From Deroplatys truncata (lineage: Eukaryota > Arthropoda > Insecta > Mantodea > Mantidae): DNA of 64,000 nt. A program made the translations under genes and the position numbers. The notes below the pieces were generated by a model, which did not search any database, was not told where the DNA came from, and saw only the letters and a program-made list of their open reading frames with translations. Below are positions 32,841 through 42,990 of this stretch, one piece after another. Position 1 is the stretch's first letter. Each line of letters begins with the position of its first letter. Where the stretch lies: positions 500,826,190 to 500,890,189 of the forward strand of contig CM060990.1 in assembly GCA_030765065.1 (NCBI GenBank). The letters run 5' to 3'.

Positions 32841-33509
32841 TTAAGGCTTTTTCCGGGATAAGTACAGACCTCGCCCCGAGTTTTTTGGACGTAGATACAA
32901 GCCCCTTCCATTCCTGCGTCGTCCACCTCCCTTCTTAAGACCTCTGCCCTTGCCCGTGGCTAATGCTTCCATGTGCTGATTGTGACGAACCAGCTCGTTC
33001 AGTTGCTTCTCCGCAGCACGTTTCTTATTCACCGAGGTAGCGATCTGTGCGGCTCCCCCTGCCAAGCTACCTGCAGCACCCAATGCTGCCAAAAGCGGTA
33101 GCAAAGGTAAGATCCCACCTCTAGCGGGTGGCGGTAGTATTCTTTTCCGACGTTTGCGCAATCCGGCACCCATGGCCAGCTTTCCCTTCATGATTGCGGT
33201 CACAAGTCTAGCGTCAAGCTTCTCGCCAAAAGTAGTGTCGGCAGACTGCAACCGATTCCAGGCTTTTTCCACAAGAACCTTATCAGCCAAATGCCTCGGA
33301 ACAGTATCCTGATGTGTGGCGTAGGCGATATCGTGTTCTCGACACGCAGCGTCCAATTCGTTTATAGGAGGATCCCCTCGCTGCAATCGCTTATGTAGCT
33401 TAGTTCCGGGACCGCAGTACCTGTAGCCGGGCAAATGAGCCTCAAACGGTAGAGAATTAATCAAAGAATTAAGTACTCCGGAACCCTTCCGAGCGCGTCC
33501 AGAGCTCAT
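32841..33509 (-). CDS. Phospholipase-A2-like virion protein of the Polinton
   Basis: The 222-residue frame has an N-terminal phospholipase A2-like domain (about residues 20-70). YRYCGPGTKL corresponds to the calcium-binding loop and ELDAACREHDIAYA contains the catalytic His-Asp pair; this is the fold used by the parvovirus VP1 unique region. A basic patch (LRKRRKR) and a hydrophobic glycine/alanine stretch (LPLLPLLAALGAAGSLAGGA) follow, then a Gly/Arg/Lys-rich tail. Known relatives occur in Polintons and adintovirus-like genomes. Role by analogy: breaching a membrane during entry. It lies upstream of the protease in the capsid cluster. The frame is open throughout. Confidence 0.82.
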   Translation of the reverse strand: MSSGRARKGSGVLNSLINSLPFEAHLPGYRYCGPGTKLHKRLQRGDPPINELDAACREHDIAYATHQDTVPRHLADKVLVEKAWNRLQSADTTFGEKLDARLVTAIMKGKLAMGAGLRKRRKRILPPPARGGILPLLPLLAALGAAGSLAGGAAQIATSVNKKRAAEKQLNELVRHNQHMEALATGKGRGLKKGGGRRRNGRGLYLRPKNSGRGLYLSRKKP

Positions 33510-33563
33510 GATACACTATGAAAATAAAAAGCGCAAGATATAACTTATAATCTTAGTCGCACG

Positions 33564-34268
33564 ATGGAAGTAGTGAAACAAAGGTGCTCGTTACCCATAC
33601 AAGTTTTAGACTTCGACAATGACATTCGGGAGGGAAGACACGGCTCTCTCTTCCCGAGCAACGTCAGAGCGCTCTTTCTGGGTAGCTCGAATGCGGGGAA
33701 GACGAATATCTTACTCAACCTGCTAATCCACGAGAACGGGCTAAGGTTCCAGAATCTTTACATTTACTCGAAATCACTGCATCAACCAAAATATCAGTAC
33801 CTGCTCAAAGTGCAGAAAACCATACCCGATATAGGAGTGTACACGTTCGAGGACGGTGAAAAAGTACTGGAAACCCCAGAAGCCAGAGAAAATTCCATAT
33901 TCGTATTCGATGACGTCATCAACGAGAAACAGGGTAAAATAGCTTCGTATTACAGCATGGGCAGACACCGTAACGTCGATGCTGTATATCTAGCACAATC
34001 TTATGCAAAGGCACCCAAACATCTAATTAGAGACAATACAAATATGATCGTGCTATTCCGACAAGATAATCTCAACTTAAAGCACATATACGACGATTAC
34101 GTAAATACTGACATGTCTTTTACGGAATTCAGAGAGTTGTGTAAGCAAGTATGGGAGAGTAATGACAGATCGAACTCGAGACCCTTTGTTGTCATGGTAC
34201 CTGAATTTCCACTGAATGAAGGACGATACAGAAACGGTTTCGATGTATTTATCAGAGTGAATAAATAG
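33564..34268 (+). CDS. FtsK/HerA-type genome-packaging ATPase of the Polinton
   Basis: A complete 234-residue frame. Walker A is FLGSSNAGKTNILLNLL (about residues 36-52) and Walker B is NSIFVFDDVI (about 110-120), followed by a sensor-like AVYLAQSYAKAP segment with the conserved glutamine. This is the packaging ATPase of Polintons and related large DNA viruses, which pumps DNA into the capsid. It starts 54 bases from the divergent phospholipase-like gene, so the gap at 33510-33563 probably holds a two-way promoter. It is followed after 20 bases by the fibre-like region. Confidence 0.92.
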   Translation: MEVVKQRCSLPIQVLDFDNDIREGRHGSLFPSNVRALFLGSSNAGKTNILLNLLIHENGLRFQNLYIYSKSLHQPKYQYLLKVQKTIPDIGVYTFEDGEKVLETPEARENSIFVFDDVINEKQGKIASYYSMGRHRNVDAVYLAQSYAKAPKHLIRDNTNMIVLFRQDNLNLKHIYDDYVNTDMSFTEFRELCKQVWESNDRSNSRPFVVMVPEFPLNEGRYRNGFDVFIRVNK

Positions 34269-34289
34269 AGAGTATCGCTCATTACAGCT

Positions 34290-35345
34290 ATGAGTATCGA
34301 CAGATTCGGATCGCGCAGGAACATCCCATCCAGGGGTGTGCTTAACCGTTATATTATAAATCGAGATGACACGGGAAACTATCAATTCAAGAAAAAGCGA
34401 TTATGCAACATTCAGGATCCTGAAGAAGAATATGATGCAACGACTAAACACTATGTGGATACGCTTACGACTATCGTCGAGCATCGAATGCAGACGTTCA
34501 CCGAAAAGACTTCATATCAGCGTATGGGCGAATTTGAAGCTATGCTTAGGCAGCACGTGCAAACATCGCTCGAAGGTCAACATCAGAGCCTAATGGAATA
34601 CCTGAGTAAATATGCTTTCAAACGCGATGCAGAAAATAATGTCATTCTGGATACGATAAGAATGAAGGCACTATTGCCTCCAGTTGACGATCATGATGTT
34701 CCGAATAAAAATATATTTTGGATTACATAAATGCACACACGCCGCTTCCCGATTCGAACGGTAACGTTTCCTTTCGAAAGAAACGGATAAGGGAGATAGC
34801 CGATCCAGTGGACGATAACGATGCCACAACTAAGAAATATGTTAGACATTTAGTTGTAAAGAAAAATGCCGAAACAGACAGTTTTAAGCCGAAATCTAGC
34901 TTCTATGCCTCAAGAAATTATTGCAGCAGTAGAAAAAAATCTGGATACCGTGGTAGCCTCAATTATGAATAGTATTGCTAATCTTAATTCGCGAGTGAAT
35001 CTAATAAATACTATTTTAGGGAAAATGAGTGGACAGCTCATCATTACATTGCAAACGAAACCGTACAGAGGTAACTCACAGAGATACATGCTAACTTCGG
35101 GACTCGAATACTACAGGTCCCCGGTTAGCGGAGAGGTGTTTGGCTGCAATATGATTTCACCATCGCATCCCAATACGAGAACGGATGCAATATTTGCAAT
35201 AAATGATAAACGCGTTGAAAGTTATCCTGCACCCGTCATGATGGGTGATAAGTTGACCTTCACAGCTCCAGTTAATCGTGCTAAAGATGGACATATTCTA
35301 AGTATCGAATTAAAAATCTCCTATATATTGATGGCAGCAGCTTAA
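34290..35345 (+). pseudogene. Fibre-like region with two DATTKxYV modules
   Basis: Two copies of a module occur here: NYQFKKKRLCNIQDPEEEYD with ATTKHYVDTL (about 34375-34470), and SFRKKRIREIADPVDDNDAT with TKKYVRHLVV (about 34765-34860). Such I-x-D-P-x-D-x-x-D-A-T-T-K-x-Y-V modules are common in shafts of trimeric phage and virus fibres. Downstream at 34866-35345 are a heptad-like stretch (VASIMNSIANLNSRVNLINT) and a beta-rich terminal domain ending ILSIELKISYILM. Order module, coiled coil, head suggests a vertex or attachment fibre. As it stands the region is broken into a few frames. The role is inferred from architecture only. Confidence 0.6.
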
Positions 35346-35363
35346 ATCTGCATTCATTTTACG

Positions 35364-36122
35364 ATGGATGTAGAAAGCATCAGACTCAAGCAGTCCATCG
35401 CTCGACACAGTAAAGCGATAAGGGAAAAGTTACGTTCCCTGAGGGGTCTCAGGTTCGAAACCCAACGTGTGATGTCCGAGGTTCTTCAGCCCGTCACCGT
35501 TCCTCTGAAGGATATACTAAAGAATCAAGAAACAAGCAAAACCCCTCTCTCTCACCCCGAAGAAGAAGAAGAAGCCGATACCCTCGTGAATTATCTGAAG
35601 AAGGTTCGAACAGCTAGCTGTGATCTGGACGTTACCTTTGGAGTACGGTATGAAGACGGGGATTATAAGATAGGAAATAAATTAATTACATTTGCAGATA
35701 ACAGTGTTCAGATAGGAGATGAGACTTATGTGGCTAGCCCCGGGCTGTACGAACTATTATTCAAGCGAGTACCTCAGACATCATCGTATACGGAAGACGA
35801 TCTGGATATTTATTCTCAGATTTTGAAACAAACTCTAGTTCACAGACAGGGCTACAGCAGGAGCGGTCGTCTGAGATCGAACAAGGGGTATAAATATAAG
35901 AATATCATACGCAGGCTAATCGACACTACGACCGGTTCCGGTCTCGAATGGAAGCAGCACGTTCCGGGTAGGAAGTTGGACTACGTATACTGGTCCGATC
36001 CTAATAGTCTGATTAGCAGACTCAGCTTGCTCATTGCATCGAGGGAGGCTGGCAATTTGAATCATACAACGGAAATTCAAGAGATCATCACAGAATTGAA
36101 AAACTCGAAAATAATAGCATGA
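35364..36122 (+). CDS. DUF8207-like conserved Polinton protein
   Basis: A complete 252-residue frame. The N-terminus is charged and coiled (ARHSKAIREKLRSLRGLRFE), followed by an acidic run (HPEEEEEAD). The conserved core is FGVRYEDGDYKIGNKLITFA, DETYVASPGLYELLFKRVPQ and LRSNKGYKYKNIIRRLI, the pattern of the DUF8207 family seen in many insect genomes, where it travels with Polinton genes. The C-terminus has YVYWSDPNSLISRLSLLIAS. Biochemical role is unknown. It ends in the four bases ATGA shared with the integrase start, so the two are tightly coupled. Confidence 0.78.
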   Translation: MDVESIRLKQSIARHSKAIREKLRSLRGLRFETQRVMSEVLQPVTVPLKDILKNQETSKTPLSHPEEEEEADTLVNYLKKVRTASCDLDVTFGVRYEDGDYKIGNKLITFADNSVQIGDETYVASPGLYELLFKRVPQTSSYTEDDLDIYSQILKQTLVHRQGYSRSGRLRSNKGYKYKNIIRRLIDTTTGSGLEWKQHVPGRKLDYVYWSDPNSLISRLSLLIASREAGNLNHTTEIQEIITELKNSKIIA

Positions 36123-37036
36123 TTAGACGAAACATCGTTAGTGAATTACATTCCCCCGCCAGAAGGAAATTTCTACGTAGGAAAATAATTAGTAAAGGTC
36201 TTAATGACTTATTAAAAATAGACCTTATTGAAATGATACCATACGCAAAACAAAACAGAAACTATAAGTACATTTTTATTGCTGTTAATTTTTACTCAAA
36301 AATGGCTTACGCAAGACCTGTGAAGGACAAGACCGGAGTGAATGTTACAAAAGCAATGCGAGATATACTGGAGGATCTGGATACAACACCTAAGAATATT
36401 CAATCCGATAACGGCAAGGAATTTTACAATAAGCACTTCAAGCAATTAATGACCAGGTATGGAATTAATCACTATAGTACATTCAGTGTCATTAAGGCTG
36501 CTGCTGTCGAGCGTTTAATAAGAACGCTTAAAACTATGATGCATAAGGAATTTTTGACTAAAGGTTCATATAAATGGCTGGATCTCTTGCCAAGAATCAT
36601 TAACATCTACAATAATACTTACCATTCGACTATTCAGATGAAGCCTCGCGACGTCAGGAACAACGATCTCCTCCTCACGGTGTATCGTCGTGATGTTATG
36701 AGGTACGAAAAGAGGAATGCCAGAAGGTTCAGTGTTGGAGAACGTGTTAGGATCTCTAGGCATAAGGGACTACTTGAGAAAGGTTACACACCTAATTGGA
36801 GCACTGAAATCTTTCGCATTGTCAGGGTAAGAAGCACAGTCCCACCCACCTATCATCTGGAAGATGGTGAGGGGAAGGTAATAGAAGGTGGATTCTATGG
36901 TCATGAATTATTAAGAACTAGTTACCCTGACACATATCTCGTAGAAAAAGTACTACGTCGACGTGGGAATAGGTTACTCGTCAAGTGGCTAGGCTTTCCA
37001 AAAAGTGAATGGATAGAAAGGAATGCTGTAGTGTAG
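36119..37036 (+). CDS. Polinton retroviral-type integrase with chromodomain
   Basis: A complete 305-residue frame overlapping the preceding gene by four bases. The rve catalytic core shows DLIEMIPYA with the first aspartate, IQSDNGKEFYNKHFKQLMTR with the second, and AAAVERLIRTLKTMM with the glutamate, giving a D,D-35-E set. After an SH3-like segment (RRFSVGERVRISRHKG) comes a C-terminal chromodomain: YLVEKVLRRRGNRLLVKWLG followed by SEWIE. The enzyme joins the inverted repeat ends to a target with a 6-bp stagger. The chromodomain may steer integration to marked chromatin. An N-terminal zinc finger was not obvious. Confidence 0.92.
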   Translation: MIRRNIVSELHSPARRKFLRRKIISKGLNDLLKIDLIEMIPYAKQNRNYKYIFIAVNFYSKMAYARPVKDKTGVNVTKAMRDILEDLDTTPKNIQSDNGKEFYNKHFKQLMTRYGINHYSTFSVIKAAAVERLIRTLKTMMHKEFLTKGSYKWLDLLPRIINIYNNTYHSTIQMKPRDVRNNDLLLTVYRRDVMRYEKRNARRFSVGERVRISRHKGLLEKGYTPNWSTEIFRIVRVRSTVPPTYHLEDGEGKVIEGGFYGHELLRTSYPDTYLVEKVLRRRGNRLLVKWLGFPKSEWIERNAVV

Positions 37037-37868
37037 AAGATGCAAAAAACTAAGACAATGTGCAAAAAATGTTTTTAGGATTCAGGATGTGTGTTGTATA
37101 ATTTTATTTCTTAAGAAATAAAGCAACAGAATCCAAAAGTAATTGAGTTTTATTTATTTTTTAAAAATAACCCTACTTATTCCCCATCACCCCCAAAAAC
37201 GTATAAACATGTAAAAATGAGTACTTATTCAGGTGGACATGTGTTTGCATTTATAAAACAAGATTTTGTGAACTTCAAAGCATAAAAAGAAATCTCTCTA
37301 AAAATGAGTACTTATTGAGGAGGACATGTAAAAAAAGTATGGTTTACATCATAAAAAGCTTTAAGTATAAGAAATGCACAACAATCTCTCACATTAAGCA
37401 GAATTACATTAAATGGGGAGGACATTCATAAACAACACTTGTGAACTCAAAACATTTGGTTTACATAACATATACCATAAACTTTAAAGAAAATATAACC
37501 CTCATCCCAAAAAAGTATAAACATGTAAAAATGAGTACTTATTCAGGTGAACATGTGTTTTCATTTATAAAACAAGATTTGTGAAGTTCAAAGTATATAA
37601 AAAAATTCAATTACAAAGAAATCTCTCTCTCTAAAATGAGTACTGGACATGTGAACTCGAAAAAAAGTATGGTTTTACATATCATACACCATAAACTTTA
37701 AAGTATAACAATCCCTCTCTCTCTCAGTCAGCAGAATTACATGAAATGGCATACTTTCAATAAGGTAAAAAACACATAGTCTCTCTTCAACGAGAATTAC
37801 ATGAAATGGAACACCTTCAATTTCTCTCTCTCTCTCTCTCTCTCATTAAGCAGAATTACATTACAATG
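37037..37868. repeat. AT-rich diverged repeats between convergent Polinton genes
   Basis: Non-coding. The phrase GTATAAACATGTAAAAATGA occurs at about 37201 and 37515, followed by matching sequence (GTACTTATTCAGGTG, ATTTATAAAACAAGATTT), an offset of about 314 bases. Shorter copies of AGCAGAATTACAT(T/G)AAATGG occur near 37400, 37733, 37790 and 37850. A CTCTCTCT run lies at 37821-37845. AATAAA signals near 37118 and TTTATT on the other strand suit the 3' ends of the facing integrase and polymerase genes. Confidence 0.6.
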
Positions 37869-40800
37869 TCAGCTGTGCTCAGAGGTAGCAGGATCTCTTG
37901 GAATAGAAAAATGTCCCCAGGCCATAGTTTTATGCGAGTTTTCAATCATATAACGTTTGGTATCAAGCCCTCTCAATGCAATTTTGTTCATTTCTACTGT
38001 GTGAACGTTATGCTTACGACTTTGGAAAGTTGTTTGTCTGGCATAATGTGCTACATTCATGTCATTGAGACAAGATAGGTAATCATCAAAAGTTACTGAA
38101 CGCATTGCAGCCTTTGAAACGCCTTTTGACTTCTTAACGATCTGACCATCAAAACGATATGAGTACAGCTTAGACCTTAGCCCAGCGTATTCTGTCATTA
38201 ATTTGCCCGATAATTCGTCTTTAAATAAGCCCATTACTTTCCTGTTTACCAGAGGTATCGAATATATGTTATCGGGTGGGTAATCGGTTGTATCAAAATG
38301 CTGAATGTTGGTTTTGATAAAATCATAAACATCTGTACTAGTTTCAAACAAAAATGAATCGGTATCCATGTAATTTAAAGACAAATCATTTAGGTTCTTT
38401 TTCAGAATGTTATAATAAAAGTGGTACATCACATATTTAGAAATGTCAAGTATTGCCTGTCCTATGTATATGGGCTTACACATGTGAATTTCTTCCTTTG
38501 CCAGTTCGATACCCACAAGGTTCTCGTCAAATATAATGTAACGCAAAAACGTTTGACGCGATATCAGCTTTTTCGCTTGTTTCCAACTGGTAACGAGACG
38601 AAAATCGTTATACTTACGTACATTTTCCATAAATTTTCCATAAACACAATTATTCAATTTTTTCCATAGATTCTGACCGAATTTAGATTTCTCCTCAGCA
38701 CGTTTTGCAGCGTTCAAGTCAATGTATGATTTTAACCAGAAGGATTGTTTGTAAGCCACTGCTCGATTGTACGTATTTCAACTTCATTCCTAATTCTACA
38801 CATTGCTGTAGATTACGGTAATGCAAGACATACTTAGACTTATCAGATAGTGTTGTAAGGAGCTTATTGCATGTATCCTTTGGAGGCATTTCGCTCTTTG
38901 GACACAGTGGAAGATCGTTGTGTTCGTCGTGAATGGCGTTAGGATATTCGAGATCGACTTCGAGCACATAACCCGTTTCCGAATCTGGCGGTACGGTTAA
39001 GAATTCTATTGCATTAATTTCATCTCTATTTAACCATCTGAGTTCGCCACATGGAGTTGCATGTCTTGTCATAACATACCCGTATAAGTTTGTACAATCA
39101 AAAAGTGCTAAGTATTTAGGTGGTAGAGATTCGTTGTATTCATTCATGTACTTGTTATTGGCTTTGGAGTATCGCTGCGACACCGTGCAAAGCCCGCCCC
39201 TCATTCCTGACTCGAAAAACTCTAGCATTTCTTTGTCGGTGATTAGCGATAATTTTGTTTTAGTCGTCTATAACATTGCCTGATAGGCCAACCTGGGAGC
39301 AGTGTAGAAATGGCACGGATCTAGTTTGTATAAATTTAGGCATATGTTTCTGAAAGTTTCAAAAATATCAGTCAATGACAATGTGTCAGTCTTAAGATAT
39401 AGATCGCTGTATTCGCCTAAGTTTCTGATATTTAACTTTCGCCATACTGTTTGAGCATGCAAGTAATCTTCAGTTGTTATATCATCAAATTGTGATATAT
39501 CTGGTAATGCGGTCTCTTTCAATTTCTCTACGCAATCCAGATATGTGTATGGAAATACGCCTTTACGTCTCATTAGCTGCCGATGTGCAGGATTTTCGTA
39601 TGCTCTGTTTGTATTTTTAAAGTCCTCGGGGTTTAGCATATCAGCTAAATTGCTCAATTTATCATCGAGGAATCTATAACTATCAAGAAATCTGAAATAT
39701 ATACTTTTTCCATTGAACGTATATCTCTTACTGAATGATAGATAGTTTTCAGATGTTTGTGAAATACATGATATGGGTTCTCGATCGTAAGCGAGATGTT
39801 TCACGAGAAAATGTGAATCGTAGTTTGACAGACAATGAAAAGAAATCGGTATGTAATTTGGTAACTTTCTATTCAGATTACACGAATTGTGGGCCGGTCC
39901 TATGAATCTACCGGTCAAATGGCAATGGTCTAATATTTTATCAGATTCGGACTCAAATTTATCTTCACACAGATGACAGAAATCAGTATTTCTGAATTTT
40001 ATTTTATCTGCATCGGTCATATTTAACTCTTTGTTTTTCGAGTAAATATCGATTACATCGTCTGGAATTACAGTTAATTCGCTGAAAAAATCTTGAATCG
40101 CATTAGGACCTCTAAAGGTTTTGAATTTCGATAAGGAATCGTCATAATTGCATACAAGGTTTAAAGCTATTGATACTGCTTCGTGTCTGTGTAGCGATCT
40201 CGTCCAACTGCTATCTGCGGAGGGCTGACATGAATGCACTTTTTAAGTATTGATTCGATATCTGCATATATGACAAATGGCACCGGAGAGCACTTCAAGT
40301 ATGAATTGAATCGAATGGTGTCATTTACCCCTATTTCAGGCATACTAACAACTTGCGATTTCATGCATCTCCTTTTATGTTTAGCTAGGTTGCTTTCATT
40401 CGAGAAGTATTTCATGCATGCCTCACATATACACATCCTACACTTCCGTTTAGTTAATTGTGAGGACAACAGGCGAGACAGGTCATTTATTAAGCAATAG
40501 TGTGATCTAGCTTCATCAGCAATTCTTAAGAGGTTCACATGATGCTCTTTACGTTCCGAGGTTTGATATAATGGAATAATTGAATATTCGTCTATACCAT
40601 ATACCGTGATAGATATATTATCATTTTACTTTTCAAATTTTTGTATGTCATCTAAAGATACTGGAAACTTTATTCCTGCGAAATTAAATTCTTTAAACAT
40701 ATTGTACTTGGAGTACGAACTCACTCTATAGCTGTTACGCTTTACCGGAAATTTGGATGCCAGTAGGCAATATCCGAAACATTTGTTATCAGTATTCCTA

Positions 40801-41261
40801 ATATTGGTCACTGCTCTCTTGTGTTTTATGAAATCAGGCACTTTTATGTTGCAACCTGCATTTAGCGGATCCTAGTGACAGAAATTTAGAATTAAGGAAC
40901 ATATTTGGTATAGTGATTTCGAACTGCTTTTCGATTCGAATGTATCAATGTTGAATAATATGATATGTTTAAGTTTATTCTCAAACCAATCGCTAATGTT
41001 TGTACCTTGTAAGATAGCATCCATTTTACTATTGAAATTAAATGTCTCGATCTTTTCATTTTGGGGTGTTTGGATGACATATTTGCATACTAATGTAGCA
41101 CATAACTTTATTCCTGACAAATGACGAGCGAGATTGCTCCGAATTTCACTGCTAACGAGCGGTTGACATTCATCTAGAAATGTTTCAGGATCTATCATCC
41201 CCGCCGAGTTTTCTATTTGACCCGTATAGATCCGATTTTTAAATGCCGATTCAATAGTCAT
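37869..41261 (-). pseudogene. Protein-primed DNA polymerase B of the Polinton, broken
   Basis: Read on the minus strand, the region starts with an N-terminal part (to 41261) and a C2H2-like finger (CEACMKYFSNESNLAKHKRR, about 40.4 kb). An exonuclease-side segment with DHCHLTGRFIGPAHNSCN and HCLSNYDSHFLVKHL lies near 39.8-39.95 kb. Then come palm motif A with FDCTNLYGYVM (about 39.1 kb), motif B with KLNNCVYGKFMENV (about 38.65 kb) and motif C YMDTDSF with both metal-binding aspartates (about 38.37 kb). This is the family-B protein-primed polymerase that copies the element from its ends. The region has several breaks, perhaps four or more, so it is a fossil. Catalytic motifs are still visible. 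Confidence 0.9.
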
Positions 41262-42370
41262 GCAAGCAAGATCCTTCTGCCTCTGTTAACTCACCGATTC
41301 TGTTCTTGGTTTCTTTGATGGAGACGCGCTATCACCTTTCGGCGACGTAGTCCTCTTGTTCGGGGCTCCGGTCTTATTTGAGATCACGGCACGTGTTCCT
41401 CTGAAATTGAAATAAATGAGGTGTCAAGTAATACATATTTGATATCTTTTAAGCTGAAAAAAATGTTCAGGTAAAGTTTTTTTAAAAAAAACTGAAATCG
41501 AATTTTCTTTTTTTCGTGATATTAATTTGTTAATTTTTTGAAGCATACATGAAAACTGAAAAATCTATAACAAATAGTTCATTTTTATTTACAGTAATGT
41601 TTGATGTCAAAGTATCTTTAAGCTGGAAATAATGTTGATTTTATTTCAAGTAAAATTTTTTAAATCGAATTTTCTTTTTTCGTGATATTAATTTGTTACT
41701 TTTTTGAAGCATGCATGAAAGCTGAAACAAAAATATATAGTTCACTTTATTAAGGCTGAAAACAAAATTGTCATTTTATTTCAAAGTAAAGTTTAAAACC
41801 TGAAATCTAATTTTCTTTAAAGCTGAAAAGAAAAATATCCCTTTTTAAGCATGAAATACACTTATATAACAAAACTGCTTCATTATTAATGTTTGATGCT
41901 ACTGACATTAAAGTTATATATTAAAAAGAGGAAATAGAATTTTACTTATAGCTGAAAAAGAAATATTGTCAAATTATATTTTTTTGTTGAATGTTTAAGC
42001 TGAAAAAATTTATTATCTTATCCGATTACTTTATTATTTTCAAAATGTAATGTTTTGTTTTAACACATACATGCGAACAATAACTCACCTTTTCTTGTCA
42101 TGGAGTCTAATTTTCTGTGGATTTCTTGTTTTACTGCAGTGTCTGCAGATGCATCTCCTCAGCTTGAGATTTCTCCTGCATGTTTGAACTCGTCTGAAAA
42201 TTAAACAATCATTATTGCAACGATCTGAGAAGTGAAAGTAGTATGTCATAAATAACATATATATGTTCATTTTATCGACTGGCTATAATCTGAAATTTCT
42301 AGATAATCATTTCTTTACACGTACAAAGACAAGATTTTTATCCATGCAGTATAGTTATGTCAAATTAATC
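41262..42370 (-). other. Polinton intron-like AT-rich DNA with diverged repeats
   Basis: Mostly very AT-rich. Diverged units of about 130-190 bases recur from about 41450 to 42050, with AAGCTGAAAA..ATG, GAATTTTCTTT and TTCGTGATATTAATTTGTTA phrases. Two short coding-like islands sit within: about 41290-41400 (basic, with a PSKKPR stretch on the minus strand) and about 42085-42195 (cysteine-rich, CRHCSKTRN). Both have intron-style borders, which fits a spliced early transcript as seen in some insect Polintons. Confidence 0.45.
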
Positions 42371-42990
42371 TTAAAAGGTCAAAAAGTTAGAACTATTCCA
42401 TTCAAAAACAATGACATTAAGAATTTGTTTCTCTTTTCCGAGATGCATTATTTTTTTCTGAACTGAGCTAACACATGCAAAAAACTGTTTAATATACCTT
42501 TTTTGTAAAAAAGTAATCTTGTGACGTCGATACCCGCTAGCTAGCGTCTCTTGTCCCATGTACACAAGGTGATAGCCTCCTTCATTTATAGCAGTTTTCT
42601 GTTCTGTAGTCATACTCTTAAATCGCTCGGGAAGAAAGATCTGATACTGATCTAATATTACTACGACGCGTTCCCCATATCTCGTGCAAAGCGTCTTCAG
42701 CTTGTTTATTTTGAACGGCACGTTTATCTCCAGATCTGCAAGTTTCTTTGTTGGTACTATTGGTGTGCCTTCTCCAATTTCATTTAGCTGGCTTATGATT
42801 TGATCTGAAACATACAGACGCGTTTCAACAGCATTATATTATTTAGGTCACGAAAAAACACGGAAATAAAAGACACATTGAATCGATTGTTTGGGTCACT
42901 GAAGCATATGTAAAAAAGACACACAGATCGAAATTGTAACAAATAATAATTTTTGTCACTTACCATCCATGTTCTTTCCTGGCTGCGCAC
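42371..42990 (-). CDS. Small conserved Polinton protein at the right end, probably spliced
   Basis: The frame at 42371-42721 has KLKTLCTRYGERVVVILDQY, then FLPERFKSM and GGYHLVYMGQETL. It matches a small protein type I associate with insect Polintons, perhaps an OB-fold single-stranded-DNA-binding protein; that function is a guess. Coding-like sequence extends upstream of the first ATG to about 42.8 kb, and a short ATG-bearing stretch with a GTAAGT donor lies at about 42.97 kb, so a small first exon is likely. Placed just inside the right inverted repeat and upstream of the polymerase, it may be an early replication gene. Confidence 0.5.

Noticed and set aside
36119-37036. Integrase of an LTR retroelement
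   Set aside because: No reverse transcriptase or LTRs nearby; the gene order and the AGT...ACT ends with 6-bp duplication place it in the Polinton.
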